Shown here piece by piece: positions 23,845-36,572 of a stretch of 64,000 bases of DNA. Made by a program: the position numbers and the translations under genes. The first letter of the stretch is position 1. Every line of letters begins with the position of its first letter. The notes below the pieces were generated by a model. That model had not been told where the DNA came from and did not search any database. It was given only the letters and a program-made list of their open reading frames with translations. This DNA is from Rotaria sp. Silwood1 (lineage: Eukaryota; Rotifera; Eurotatoria; Philodinida; Philodinidae): NCBI GenBank assembly GCA_905250075.1, contig CAJNOP010000538.1:1-64000 (forward strand), read 5' to 3'.

Positions 23845-25250
23845 CACCTGACGAGGGAATATCCCCAGGTGTCCGATCGCTTTTGGATTGAGTATAAACT
23901 CAAACGATGGACCTCAATGAGCTATTAAATATTCTACAAGAGTTTGGTTTTCCAGGCATCCTGAGTAGAGATATGCGATTATTACTACTTGAAGTTTTGT
24001 TGTACTACTGTACTAATATATTCTATATCTTAATTAAACAAGCTCCGACCAGGCTCAAATTTATATCAGTAGTAAGGTACTCTGTTCTGATTAAGATTCA
24101 AGAGTCTGAAGATAAATCATTCTTTCTTATCGAAGATATGAATCTGTTTCACTTACAGATCGATTGTTAAAAAAATAGTATATGCTCTTGCTCAAAGATG
24201 CAAGTATTGATTCATCTGATATTTTCAGCACACATTCATTTTATAGTGAGCATGCATGTGGAAACGTTAGCCTATTTACTGGTGTTTTAGTTAATAAAAA
24301 CTTTTCATCATTTGATCTATTTTCAGTGGCATGTTTATAGTCCAGAAAAGAGTCAACAAAAACAGAAACTAGAGTGAATCATTTAATGAATGAAAGTGAG
24401 AGTTGTTGAGAAAATGTTCAATACATAATATATAATCATGACAAACTACACATAATGAACAAACATGAGAAACAACCACACCTATGATATTTGTAATAGT
24501 AGTAGAAATTAATTATCTTGATTAAATGTATCTATACATTCAACACGGACATGTGCTCCTTCACACACTTCTTCTTTCACTTTACATATCAATCTTTTTT
24601 CAACTACATCAAGATACAATTAACTCTCTTTGCCGATTTCGACTATCAACGATTCGATGCAAAGAATGCATTGAAATAAAAAAAAAATTAAATCGGATCA
24701 GTGAAATACATGTGCAAGATATCGACATCTTTGTAAAATAAAGTTTAGTAAATCAGTACTGTATGTTTCACCATAAAAGTACGCGAATTCATGGTTTCTA
24801 GTTTTTTATTAACTAAAGCACCAGTAAATAAGCTAACGCTTCCACATGCATGCTCACTATAAAATGAATGTGTGCTGAAAATATCAGATGAATCAATACT
24901 TGCATCTTTGAGCAAGAGCACATACTATTTTTTTAACAATCGATCTGTAAGTGAAACAGATTCATATCTTCGATAAGAAAGAATGATTTATCTTCAGACT
25001 CTTGAATCTTAATCAGTACAGAGTACCTTACTACTGATATAAACTTGAGCCTGATCGGAGCTTGTTTAATTAAGATATAGAATATATTAGTACAGTAGTA
25101 CAGCAAAACTTCAAGTAGTAATAATCGCATATCTCTGCTCAGGATGCCTGGAAAACCAAACTCTTGGAGGATATTTAATAGCTCATTGAGGTCCATCGTT
25201 TGAGCATATACTCGATCCAAAAGCGATCGGAGACCTGGGAATGTTCCCTT
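23845..25250. repeat. Long inverted repeat with 460-bp arms
   Basis: The arm 23845-24305 is repeated in reverse complement at 24797-25250, nearly identical in the centre and more diverged at the outer ends, around a spacer of about 490 bp. Each arm holds the same 87-codon open frame (23907-24170 plus; 25196-24933 minus) starting MDLNELLNILQEFGFPG; the two predicted proteins differ by one residue, Thr/Ile, and some of the base changes are silent. No known domain is visible. It may be a foldback element or a recent inverted duplication. Confidence 0.8.
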
Positions 25251-26220
25251 GTGAGATGTCTTTTGTCCTTTCTAACTGAGCAAAGGCATTCAATCGTTGG
25301 TACCTATGCAGTTTTCTCTCGTCCGCCATAGTTTCTTACCTTTCGGTCATTACAAGCTACATATTTTGTTAGGACATGCTGCTTTTTGTTCCTGATTTTA
25401 GTTAAACTTTGCTCTTTTCTGTCAAGTTCGAATGGTTTTTTAACAGCAAAATCTTTATATAATATTTTCTACATGTTTGCAAAATATTTTTACACTCTTG
25501 AGGCAAATAATTGCCCTGTGTATCAAAAAGATATCAAATTTTGATAAAAAAGATCGTAAAACAATGCGCTATCATGATGTAGAATAATGTAAAAAAGTGC
25601 ATTTAAACTATGAAATTGCGTTAATAGGACGTTGTAATCCTTGAGTGTAACCAAACTAAAGGAAAGTGGATGTTAGGCATGCACGATCTTTGAAGTATTT
25701 GACAAACAGCCTCTTCCTTTTGATTTGAGTGGCACAAGTGAAGAGGAAAAGTACTACTTCAGAAGTATTTCAAAGTAAAACTATCACAAATCTATTTCAA
25801 TGGTATCACATTGTATATGAATTTAACTGCATTCTATTTCGATTTAATCGGAACCAAAGATATTTTGACCGCTCTTAAGTTTTGCAACAGAATTAAGTCA
25901 AACTGACCTAAAATTGTGAAAAATTGAAATAGAGTTTATATAGTTTTGAATTAGTTTTAAACATTTTTTGAAGTATAACACAAGTAGTTTGAAGTGAACG
26001 TTATGCTTCCTATCCTTTAATACAACCACATCAATTTTCTTGAAGAAAAAAACTGTTTTTCTCAGTGTTTTAATAATTTTTACCTATTCTGTACGGTTTC
26101 TGTATATGAACCTATCTTATTCGCGTATTACAGTGAATTTGAACACCTATTTCTTATTTCTATTATATATTTAACGAATTTTCTACCACAGTTTTCGTAA
26201 ACACCTAACACCTACACATA
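25251..26220. other. Unassigned intergenic DNA
   Basis: AT-rich with no convincing open frame or repeat. Confidence 0.4.
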
Positions 26221-26222
26221 TA

Positions 26223-26906
26223 CAGGGTGCATAAAAATATTTTTCCAGGGGGATAATGCTATGATTTCAAATAGTATAAACAATGAATTTTATACCAAAT
26301 AAAAGCTCGTGAAAAATGGGATTTAGAAGTGTTATGGGCCATTCATATTATAAGAATGGACTAAAGAATTACAGAAAGTTTCAATTTTGAGATACATAAT
26401 TGGACACTTCCACGGGTAGTCAATCATTAAAACATTAGATATTTTTGCCTTTCGGACTTCTATAGAGCTTTCTTTGCTGATCATTTGGTAAAAAAAAAAT
26501 TTTAAAATTTGATCAATAAATACGATACTGGGTTCAAAATACTCATAAACATCTTAACTCTGTCTGTCATAGCACTGTGAGATTGTCAGCATTTTGACCT
26601 CAGCATCGTTTTTTATTGATCAAATTTTAAATTTTTTTTACCAAAATGATCAGCAAAGAAAGCTTTAAAAAGTCCGACAGGTGAAAATATCTGATATTTT
26701 AGTAGCTGACTACCCGTGAAAGTGTCTAATTATGTATCTAAAAATTGAAACTTTCTCTAATTCTTTAGTCCATTCTTATATTATTAATGGTTCATAATAC
26801 TCCTAGATCCCATTTCTCACGAGCTTTCATTTGGTATAAAATTCATTGTTTATACTATTTGAAATCATAGCATTACCTCCCTAGAAAAATATTTTTACGC
26901 ACCCTG
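26223..26906. mobile_element. Palindromic MITE, TA-CAGGGTGC ends
   Basis: CAGGGTGCATAAAAATATTT and AAATATTTTTACGCACCCTG form the ends, inside TA at 26221-26222 and 26907-26908. The halves pair along their length (GTATAAACAATGAATTTTAT near 26275 against ATAAAATTCATTGTTTATAC near 26835). The ends resemble mariner-type CAGGGTG termini. No ORF. Confidence 0.8.
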
Positions 26907-26984
26907 TATTTGAATTAAAATCAATGTTAGTCTAATACTGACATCTGAGTATTGAGTAATGCTAAATAACATCAATCCGAAGCA

Positions 26985-28050
26985 TTCCAAGATGGATGAA
27001 CCCGAAACACATCACCTCGTGTCGGACTCCTCACGACTTCTGACCAAATCGGACTTTATGAATCCGTGAGCAATTCCATCAACCTGATTTCGACGAAATA
27101 ATACAAGATACTATTGGATTTTGTTGAATTTTATCAGATTCCGATAGCTTTCTTATAGGATCCGATCGGATGCGATGTCGGATTCATTCACCTGGGTTAG
27201 CATTGGCATTAATTATCCAAGTCAAACTCGGTACATTGGATCATGTTATACAGGTTCAAAATCTGCTGTAACACGATGACCAGATTCTGTCGGTTACCTT
27301 TCGGCATATTCCGATCACTTACATTGTTTCCCAATTACATCCGCTCACCGGATTCACTAAACTCCAATAGGGTTCACATAATCGGAACCGATCAGATCCG
27401 ATCGATAGAATCTGTTCGTATCCGACGTGATCTGAGGCTATCTGGTCATCGGAAATTATCGAAATCCACCGGATTAAATGATACTTGATTTCACGATAAA
27501 AATCTATAAATCACAAGTAGCGGAATATGTCGGATGACGTCGGAATTGAGCGGTTCCATTCATAGGATTTTATCGCTCGTAACAACGTGAATCCCATTGG
27601 AATCAGTCACTTGCGATAGTCGGATACAGACGGAAAATTTTGCAACTGATGGCGCCTGTCAGTTAGTGACTTATTGAAGTGATCAAAGTCGGTAATTGGA
27701 CGTTAAACTCGTTCCACTAGGTTTGCTCGAGCTAAATCGATTCGAACGGATCAGATGGTAATATCTACATTAATGCTAATAACAATTATCAAGTTCCAAT
27801 AACTATAAATTAAAAGCTATTTAACAGTAACCTATATCCCAGAACAAGCAATCCTGCCATCGAATTCCAATCTGAATTTTTTCGGATTTCGATAAAATCC
27901 GATAAAATCTGACAGGATCCTCCATGAAGGATCTAGTAATCAGACCCGATTCGACAATCTGAATCCGATAATTTCCGATAGGATCCGACAGAAATTATTG
28001 AGATCTGATTGGGGTCATTTGATCTGGATAGTGGCATATCCATGGGGGTA
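26985..28050. repeat. CCGAT/CGGAT-rich degenerate element
   Basis: Variants of TCCGATCGGATCCGACA recur in both orientations. A right end of the form ACCTGGGTTA lies near 27190, and similar sequence occurs at 53.7-54.3 kb and 58.0-58.2 kb, so this is a dispersed family. Open frames here (27243-27488) are by-products of the repeat. Confidence 0.55.
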
Positions 28051-28513
28051 TAGGCATAGTGGTGTCCCCGTATGGATACCGAATGTCGACGAAATCCGAC
28101 AGGAACTCTTGTAAAATACAGTTTTGTCCCGGTTTTTCATATACACAAACGTTTTTCAGATAATTGTTTCTGTTTCATAAAATATGAATACTATTCCGTT
28201 AAAAGATATTTATCGTACCCTTCGATGTTTTCATGTATTTTCTCATCAGACATTCTTTTACTCAACTAAGAATATAATAATAACATTTACACTGTGAGGA
28301 AGATAGACTGATATAAGAATTACACAATCTCGATAAGTCACTAACGAAGAAAACGTCGATGTAAATCTTTTCAGAATAAATTGAACAACCTGTAGAATCT
28401 CAGAAACGTTTAGATCATAAAATTCGCTGTTTCCTCCTTAGTAAATAAAGTCATTTTCAAAGTTTTTTAGAACGAATTGGGACTTCTCTTTAAAAATCAT
28501 CGTTACAATAAGG
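28051..28513. other. Intergenic region upstream of the GPCR
   Basis: No gene supported. The 5' flank of the GPCR gene lies here, but no promoter motif can be defended. Confidence 0.4.
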
Positions 28514-29509
28514 ATGTCTGCCACGGCGTTATTGATCAACGACATAAAAAACAATTTTCTCGCATCAATAGGCACTGCATGCATCGTCTTAGGTAGTTTT
28601 GGTAATCTTTTCAATATATTCCTTTTCAGAAGACGTAGCCTATGGACTCTTTCACCTTGCATTCCATTCATGTTGGCTGCCTCCATCAGCAACATAATCA
28701 TCATGTATTCAATAATTCTGACGCGTACGCTCATCGGTTTTAAGATCACACCTTCCTATTATTCATCGACCATCTGCAAATTGCTTGCCTACTTTTACAA
28801 CGCATCAGTCGCCATCTCTAGTTGGTTCATGGTTGGCTGTTGCATCGATCGATTCATCTCGTCGTCACATAATGCTGTCATACGACGTTACAGTAATATA
28901 CGCACTACAGGTCGATCCATACTCTTTATAGTTACTTTCTTTTTCCTTTTCTATTTGGAAATTTTCTATTGTTATGATGCCAATCAGTTCAAAGCAATTG
29001 CGCCATGCTATACGATAAATGTTGCATGTACCGTGTTCGACACTTGCACCTTTATCTTCTTTCTATTGATCGGACCCCCTGTGTTCATGCTTATTTTCGG
29101 CATCGGTACATTCATTCACATTCGTCAAGAAAGACGTGTTCGACAAATACCAATGAACATGACTGCAGTGACAACAGTGATAATGGACCACACCGCCGTG
29201 TCGATAAGTAGGAATCGAAAGAATCGAACAATTTTGTCTATACTGATTGTGCAAGTCACTCTGTACATCATCTGCTCACTTCCTCTTATTATCATCAGAA
29301 TTTATGGGAACGTACCAATGACGATTGTCAAAAGTGATGTGCGTGTTTCTATTGAAAGTCTCATTCTCAACGTGGCCATCTGTTTGAGTTTGGTCGATAA
29401 GACATTCGCTTTTTACATTAACACATTAACCAGTGACTATTTTCGCAGAGAATTGATGAAACTCTTTAAACTACGGCGTCATCAATGGCGTATTGCACCG
29501 CAATATTAA
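28514..29509 (+). CDS. Orphan rhodopsin-like GPCR, single exon
   Basis: A 331-residue protein with seven hydrophobic segments. TM1 has the GN motif (GSFGNLFNIF, about residues 27-36). Cys88 before TM3 and a Cys in extracellular loop 2 (APCYT) can form the usual disulfide. The TM3 end reads CIDRF (110-114), an IDR variant of DRY; TM7 ends in FYINTLTSDYFRREL in place of NPxxY, which is common in the large FMRFamide-receptor-like sets of rotifers. TM6 (SLPLII) keeps the proline but lacks the CWxP tryptophan. It probably senses a peptide or small molecule at the cell surface and couples to G proteins; the ligand is unknown. No introns, unlike most genes here. AATAAA is present at 29645, after the TAA. 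Confidence 0.85.
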   Translation: MSATALLINDIKNNFLASIGTACIVLGSFGNLFNIFLFRRRSLWTLSPCIPFMLAASISNIIIMYSIILTRTLIGFKITPSYYSSTICKLLAYFYNASVAISSWFMVGCCIDRFISSSHNAVIRRYSNIRTTGRSILFIVTFFFLFYLEIFYCYDANQFKAIAPCYTINVACTVFDTCTFIFFLLIGPPVFMLIFGIGTFIHIRQERRVRQIPMNMTAVTTVIMDHTAVSISRNRKNRTILSILIVQVTLYIICSLPLIIIRIYGNVPMTIVKSDVRVSIESLILNVAICLSLVDKTFAFYINTLTSDYFRRELMKLFKLRRHQWRIAPQY

Positions 29510-29659
29510 CTTGACAATTATGATTTTATTTTGTTTACAGCAAAAAAAGTGTATCACATATCATTTTGTTCGGTGTGTTATTGTCATAGGTTTACTGTCT
29601 TGTTATGATGTACTACTTTACACGCGAGGACTCCTCTGATGACTAATAAAACATGAAAA

Positions 29660-29965
29660 TCAAAACAAATCGAAATGACAAAGAATAGACACATCTATGT
29701 AGTTCAAGATATCTAAAACTCCTGATTGTATTCTTCGACATAAGGGACTGGGAAAACTCCTCAAAAATTGTATTTTCAAAATAAACTCCACACTACTACT
29801 TAACTCAATTTTGCCGCGTTGATATCTTCCGAAAAAGATAAATCCTTTGATGAGAAAGTTATATCCTTTTTCTCTCGTTGTATTCATTGTGTGATAAAAA
29901 ACAATGAAGTCAATGTCATTTGCTTTTTTGTCACGAAAAAAAGGCAAATATAGTTGGGATGACAA
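29660..29965. repeat. Solo copy of the 20.7-21.9 kb repeat unit
   Basis: GATATCTTCCGAAAAAGATAA at 29820 is followed by TTTTTCTCTCGTTGT, ATTGTGTGATAAAAAA and GAAGTCAATGTC, the same order as the tandem units 8 kb upstream. Confidence 0.55.
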
Positions 29966-30382
29966 AACTTTTACACGTTCGGATTGTTCAGTACATAAAT
30001 TTTGAGATTTTTCGAACCGTGCTAATAAAGTATTAAATCAATTTTTTCTAACCGAGAGCGAGGGAGGGTGAGACCTAGTTAATTTAAAATAAAAGCAAAG
30101 AGTAAAAATCTGTCGAATCATCTCACCTATTCACGACAAATGTAGATCAATTTTGAAGGAATGCATCCACAGTGGATACGACTCAACAAGCATGAAAGAC
30201 TGGTCGAACGAGGAAGATGTAGATGAGGGGGGCAGTTTGATTGAAAATTGAAAAAGAAGATAATAAGTACTGTCATGTTGATTGTTCACGATGTAATGTA
30301 TAACAAGAAGAAGAACGAACATTCACAGTGATATCTCTTAACAAGTAGAAATAACTTGAAAAGAAGGATCATTGATTTAGGG

Positions 30383-30760
30383 CTATGGGACGATCTTAGC
30401 ATCTCCTGATAACCGATCAGTTGCTTTAACATTTAAGCTACCTAACATTTCTCCACCAATTCCATAGAAATCGCATATTGATTCGTTCATATATCTTGTG
30501 TATTTCTTTTGGATGAATGTAAACAATTTTTTATCTTGCGAGAAAGCACGACGAAATCGAAAAGAATTTGTATTAATTATTTTGATTTCTGTTGTCCACG
30601 TTAGAATACCCATCTGCTTAAGTCGAAAATATCTACCGTCAACATGCTTTACTGAGTGGGAAACAATCAATAAAAAGTATGTTATGGTTAGAAAAGCAGT
30701 GGAATCTGTATCTTTCAATAAAAGATCGGTCGTTCTACCAATGAAGCTCTCTGTTTTGCT
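30383..30760 (-). pseudogene. Possible membrane-anchored protein remnant
   Basis: The minus strand is open from about 30760 to 30383 with a hydrophobic stretch (AFLTITYFLLIVSHSV) followed by a soluble part (DGRYFRLKQMGILTW, FTFIQKKYTRYMNESICDFY) ending in TAG. No ATG precedes it in frame, so it would need an upstream exon or be a remnant. The soluble part is faintly like LURP-one/scramblase-type beta folds, but this is a guess. Confidence 0.3.
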
Positions 30761-30799
30761 CCGTCGTCTTTAAAAAAGCAATAGGTCAATGTAGTAGAG

Positions 30800-31579
30800 T
30801 TTTTTTTTGTAGTAGCATAGTAGTTTTTTTAAAGAGGACTACAGAATCTTCTTCAAAGAAATGTCCCAATTAAGCTATTGTGAAGCTTTGCGTTTTGGGA
30901 ATGTTTATGATTCAGATTGTATTATGTACAATAGTTTATGTCGTATGAAACTTCCATATGTCAAATCCCAACTCGAAATTCTCTCGGTGTTTCAACAGGT
31001 ACTGTTTCTAATTTATACTTTTCATGGAATATTGAAATGATTTTTAATGAATGACATTTCCGATTGTCTTGTTCGTTGGTTCCACTGATGTTCTGTCTTT
31101 TCACCCATTGAACAATCACTTTTTTTTAATAAAATCTTCGATAAAAAAAATGACTGAAATTAATCGAAACTGATATGAATCGAAGTAAAGACGATTCAAA
31201 TCACAACCTTGATTAATCGCAGTCAGAGTTGTTTTGAGAAGATAAGGCACAAAAAGTGTTTCACTCTTCAAATTTCGTTTCGTTGACTTTATAAGCGTGT
31301 GGAATACAAGCTGCATTATCCTACATGACATGGATATCATAAAATGTTTTCGTCGTATGCAGAGACTCGTTAGCGTTATCCAGAAAACAACACAAGGAAG
31401 TGGGCTTGACTTGTCTCCCAAAAAGCATTCATACCTTTTCTCTGGCATATAATTACCTTCAACAAAAATGATGTGACTTCAAAGAAGTCTTCAACAAAAA
31501 AAATAGGCGATTAAAATTCTGAGGATGAATAGATTAACAGATATCGATTAATAATCACGATAGTCTCTTTTCTATAATG
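30800..31579. other. Unassigned intergenic DNA
   Basis: A minus-strand open frame at 31116-31448 has no domain or splice context. Nothing else is seen. Confidence 0.35.
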
Positions 31580-31768
31580 AGGGTGTGGCTGTGGCTGAGG
31601 TGTGCGGTGTGGCTGTGGGTGGGTGTGGGTGTTGGTATGGGGTGTGGATGTGGGTGTAGGTGAGGTGTGAGTGTGGGCGTGAGTGTCGTTGTATACTAAG
31701 GGATAGAGAACATGATAATCCACACCCATACCCACACCCACACCCCACACCCTACACATCCACACTTA
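31580..31768. repeat. Telomere-like array 4
   Basis: A 105-bp degenerate G-rich arm (GGGTGTGGCTGTGGCTGAGG...), a core with GGATAGAGAACATG, and a C-rich arm (CCCATACCCACACCCACACC...). Confidence 0.8.
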
Positions 31769-31784
31769 CGGGTGAGAAGTTATT

Positions 31785-34190
31785 GTTATTCGGTTGTTAT
31801 TAATAACAGTAACAATAACTTTTTTGTTATTTGTTATTAACAACAAAAAAAAACAAATAACTTTTTTTTTGAAAAACTTTCAAGTCGAATTGCTGCCTAT
31901 CTCAACTATACTAATTCTATGGTCTATGTTTAAGGAATGAATTTACTACGACTATAACATTAACCGATCTCAAAATTTCAGAATTCGCATAGATTATATA
32001 CAGGGTGGGACAAAAGTGACAGGATAAAAAGTTTTTTCGATTTTTTTTCTTTAAATACCGGCAGTTACATCTCATATTTATACTGCATATACTACAGGAT
32101 ACTAGTCAGAGCAAGTTGTAACCGGTTCGGTCGGACCGAACAGGTAGAAGCGGTTGGATCAGCCGGTTTTCACTGATTAAAATATATTTTATGAATGTAC
32201 AGATTTTTCAGCTAAAACTTATTGATAGCAAGTTTTTATGCCCTTATCAAAATAACCAACTTATTTTATTTCAAAAACTATACATTTTTTTCTTCTGTTC
32301 CTCAATCTATTTCATTTCTTTAATCCAAATACGCTTTATTTTCTGAAAAGTGCATTCGAATCTATATTAGTTCAGTTAAACTTATCTCATAGATTTTTTG
32401 TGAAGATAAAATTTAGGTTCGAGCCATCGTTGAGAGAGAAGCGTTGTGTTATTTGTAAAGGTTAAGTGAATAAAATTCAAAATCTGAAATGTGGCAATCA
32501 ATTGATCTGTAAATGACACTTTTTTCGAGCTATATATAAATATCTCAGGTATTTATCTTTGAGAAACCAAACAGATATGAAGAACTAGAACATGATATTC
32601 GTTCCTGATGATCTGTAAAAACTGGAATGAAAAAGGTAAATGACTGTTTCTGAAATCATCTCTATTAGCGAATTAATAATGATGCAACAAGCGGACCATA
32701 TTCTGCTAGTTTCCACCGGCCTAATAGATGTTTTGAATCAGCTGGTCACTAGTCAAACTGGGTTAGTCTAAAATTTCGCTCAATGAACTGAATCAGGTCA
32801 ACGATCTCGATCGATCACAAGCCTAGTTTGTCTCCCAGTTTTCTTATTGGAAATCTTATAAACGAATTAAGAACAAAGCTCACTGCAGTATATGTGTTAC
32901 AGAAAAGATAAGACTGATACATATGAAAAAGAACTAGAATCAGGTCTATTTTCAAGTAAATTGGTTAAACTTATTAATCGGATGTTTCCATTAAAAACTA
33001 AGAGCAAATTGTTGTCTTTTTTTTTCTATCAATTTTCAAACAAAAAAGATCAATTGAATCAAAAAATTCAGGGAAACAAAAAAAAACTTGAGGAAAATCA
33101 ATATTACCAGGAAAATCGAAAACATCGTCTTTTTGTAGTTATCATGATAAAACTTTTTCCTCTAAATGTGTGAAACGTGTTTTTTGTAAATTAACTTCTA
33201 GTTTTACATTTAAATTATAAGAAAATATTTAAAAAAACGGCCCAAAACGCTCAAGACTAGACCTTTTCGAATGAGTGATATTTTGATTTTTTTATTACAT
33301 TGATTATTTTCCGTTAAAATTGATAAAAATAATGTTTCAAAAATCAGTTTTTTTCTCCTAGATATAAATCTATAAGCATTTAGAGTGAAAGTTCGCCCCT
33401 AATATCACTTTTATCATATGAACAAACTTCATAAACTCGCCGGTTTTTATCGGTCTGGAATTATTTTTTAGACTAGCCGATCACCAGTCAAACTGGACCG
33501 CTCTAAAATTTCTAGACTGGTTACAACTTTGAGTCAGAGATGTGTTGTGTGATCAATCTCTAAGCATAGCAACTGGTTCCAAGCACATACATGTATAAAT
33601 TGCTCGTATGTGACTACATGAAAAATTTCATGTTTGTTGTGTTATATACAATTTTCATATTCTTGCCTGTTAATCCCAATCTGGTATACAAATTCGATTT
33701 GATCACATTTTGAACTCCTTTAGGCCAAAAGAACATGAAATTCAATTGGGTCGAATTTATATTTCAAAATGAGATAAACGGGCAAGAATATGAAAATCGT
33801 ATGTAACAGAACAAACATGAATTTTTTCATGTAGTCACATACGAGCAATTTATACATGTATGTGTCTGGAACCAGTTGGTATGCTTAGAGACTGATCACA
33901 TGACACACCTCTGACTAGTACTCCATAGTATATGTAGTATAAATATGAGATGTAACTGTCGATATACAAAGAAAGAAAACCGTAAAAACTTTTTATCCTG
34001 TTACTGTTGACCCACCCTGTATATGATCCATGCGAATTCTGAAATTTTGAGATCAGTTATAGTCATAGCCGCAGCAAATTCATTCCTTAAACATAGATCA
34101 ATCGAATTTGTACAGTTGAGATAGGCAGCAATTCGAATTGAAAGTTTTTCAAAAAAAAAATATTGTTATTAATATCAATAACAATAAATT
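31785..34190. mobile_element. Nested inverted-repeat elements
   Basis: Three layers. Outer: 31785-31998 pairs with 34022-34190 (CTCAAAATTTCAGAATTCGCAT near 31968; ATGCGAATTCTGAAATTTTGAG near 34030). Middle: 32001-34019 has mariner-like ends, CAGGGTGGGACAAAAGTGAC and GTTACTGTTGACCCACCCTG, with TA on both sides and about 110-bp arms, so it inserted into the centre of the outer palindrome. Inner: 33531-33915 is a further palindrome (GCTCGTATGTGACTACATGAA near 33602 pairs with its reverse complement near 33830). No transposase is visible; a 93-codon open frame at 32892-33173 is Lys/Asn/Gln-rich and probably chance. Confidence 0.75.
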
Positions 34191-34213
34191 CACACCCCTA
34201 CCCACACCCCACA
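34191..34213. repeat. Solo C-rich telomere-like tract
   Basis: CACACCCCTACCCACACCCCACA, joined directly to the outer inverted repeat that ends at 34190. Confidence 0.55.
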
Positions 34214-36572
34214 TTTGGTGAACCTTATGAAAGTTATTCTAATGATCAATTATTTCGATTTTTTATACAGAATTTCTGTTTCTGAAACTGACTATCTCAT
34301 TTTTAAAGAAAATAAGCAGCGGTAGCGTTTTCTATTTTGGGTCGTTGCATCTATTTAGTACTGCAACGGTTCTCCTTTTATGCTGCACTTTTTTCAGTTT
34401 GTTCAATATTTCATGAAAATCGAAACTGCAAGAAAGAATTCAAAATCAGGAGAAAATCTTCAAAATCAGCTTCTAAATTCAGGAGATTTTTTGATCAGGA
34501 GAAAAATTCGAACTATCAGGAGTCTCCTGGTCAAATCAGGAAATTTGGAAACCCTGAATTATACTAATATATAAGACTTTTGATCAGTCATGGTTTTTGT
34601 TTTGTTTTTAAATGTCTCATTATTAGTAAAACTATGGTATACTCACTAACATATAATTATTGATAAAGATGACGAAACATTTCAAGAAAACAATATTAAT
34701 TTTCTGCCCGTCAACTGACATCTTTATTCAAAATATGTTTGATTAGTCGAATATTGATCAAACAAAAGACAAAGATAATCATAGATGTACACACATACGA
34801 AAGCGCAATTCGTATATAATAGACATGTGTTCTTCAATCAAATTCATTTAAATTGAAAAAAACAAAACGAAACCAAGTAAGTCTAACCAGTTTATTCAAT
34901 ATTTCATTCAATATTGATCTTATTCAGCAGGTTTCATGTCTTATTCGTCATAACTTATGCAAGTTTAGATTAAATTTTAAAAAGATCTTTAATTATTGAT
35001 TAATATTTTTTGCTGAATTCTTACAAATTTTCCCTTTTTCAACTTTTCTTTTATGTGACAGAAGCCTTATGAAGTCGATTTAGAATTTCTAAGAGAAATC
35101 GATTTTATAATATACTATACTTGTCAAATCTGTGTTTTTTTCTTTGTATATAGATCTTTTATAGTGACAAAATAGTTTTTATTTTTTTTTACGAAAAATA
35201 GATTCAAATGTATTTTAGTGTTTCACGTTTTCTAATCAAGAAGTTTGTGTTAAAATGAAAAATATAATGAAGAAATCAATAGAATGATTGAAAGTATTAA
35301 TTTTTAAAAGTTAAAAATACTTGATAAATGTGATTGTTAGATGCAAAAACTGTTATCTAATGATTATAGACGAAAATTAAAGAAAAGTGAACTCTTTCAA
35401 TGAATATCATATCATAATAAACAATTTTCTAAATTTTTCGTAGCACTTGACTATGCGCTAAAGTGATGTTTATTTTTATTTAAATGAGTTGTTTTTTATA
35501 TCTTTTAATAAATACTTGTTAGCAACCATGAGTGAAATGCCATGCGAATGAAAATTTCACTTCTTTCTTCGATATTTTAGATTTGTTCTTGGAAAAAAAT
35601 CGTCTTTTACAGGTAATGATCGACTTTAGAAAATCAATTAGTATTTAGAAATATTTAGAATATAAATATTTCTTTTGTTTTCTTCATTTTGTTTTCGTTT
35701 TATAGCGAATTTAATCATTTAAAAAATGAGAAACATTAACAACACCTTTTAACCTATTGTGTGACATAGGAAATAAATTTTTATTCTAAAAAATCTAAAT
35801 ATAAAGAGAGAAAGACTTACATGAATGTAATATATATGACATAATCAATTTTTCATACAATCTATAATATTATTTAAATCGAGTCAATAGCCTTTTAATT
35901 ATATTATAGAAAAAATGGTAAAAAATAAGTTGACTTAAATTTTGTTTTTTGGTTATTTTAGTCTTTAGTAGAAATAGATTAAATATACAGAAGTAAATCT
36001 CAATATTATCTATATATGTACGTATAGATAAATTCAATAGACCGTTTTTAAATTAATCCATGAAGATTTATCATACTTGACAGATTGAATATCAATGTTT
36101 ATCTGTACAAAACTGAAAAATTATACTATTTTTTATATTTAAAAATATGCTTTAGTCATTCTTATTTCGAGAAAGATTTTCAAAATAGTTGAAAATTTTT
36201 TTCAAAAATTTAAACTTCGTTTTTAATATCTCTTAGTATATTTCTTCGATTCATAATAAGTCTACTATTTTCTTGAATTATTAAAGTCTATCAGATGAAT
36301 TGCAGATCAAAATGAGGAAAAACTCGAGTTAAAACTAATATTAACTATTTCTTTTATTTTTATTATTTTCAAAAAATCGAAATGTATTTGACAATAATTA
36401 AAGTTTACTATTTTTATTTGTTGAATATTTTACTTTTATTTTAAAAGACAAATCGAATAGTGAAAATGCTCTTTGAACTTTTCGTATTTAAGACGAAATG
36501 AAATTTTTACAAAGAAAAAACAAATCTTAAAGAAACACAGTCGAATCTTAATTCTATTTCATACTTTCTTTC
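34214..36572. other. Intergenic, mostly AT-rich
   Basis: A short repeat built on ATCAGGAGA occurs at 34440-34550. From 34600 on the sequence is AT-rich without visible genes. Confidence 0.45.

Noticed and set aside
27243-27488. 81-codon Arg/Ser-rich frame
   Set aside because: Lies wholly in the CCGAT-rich repeat element; the Arg/Ser/Asp bias follows from the repeat.
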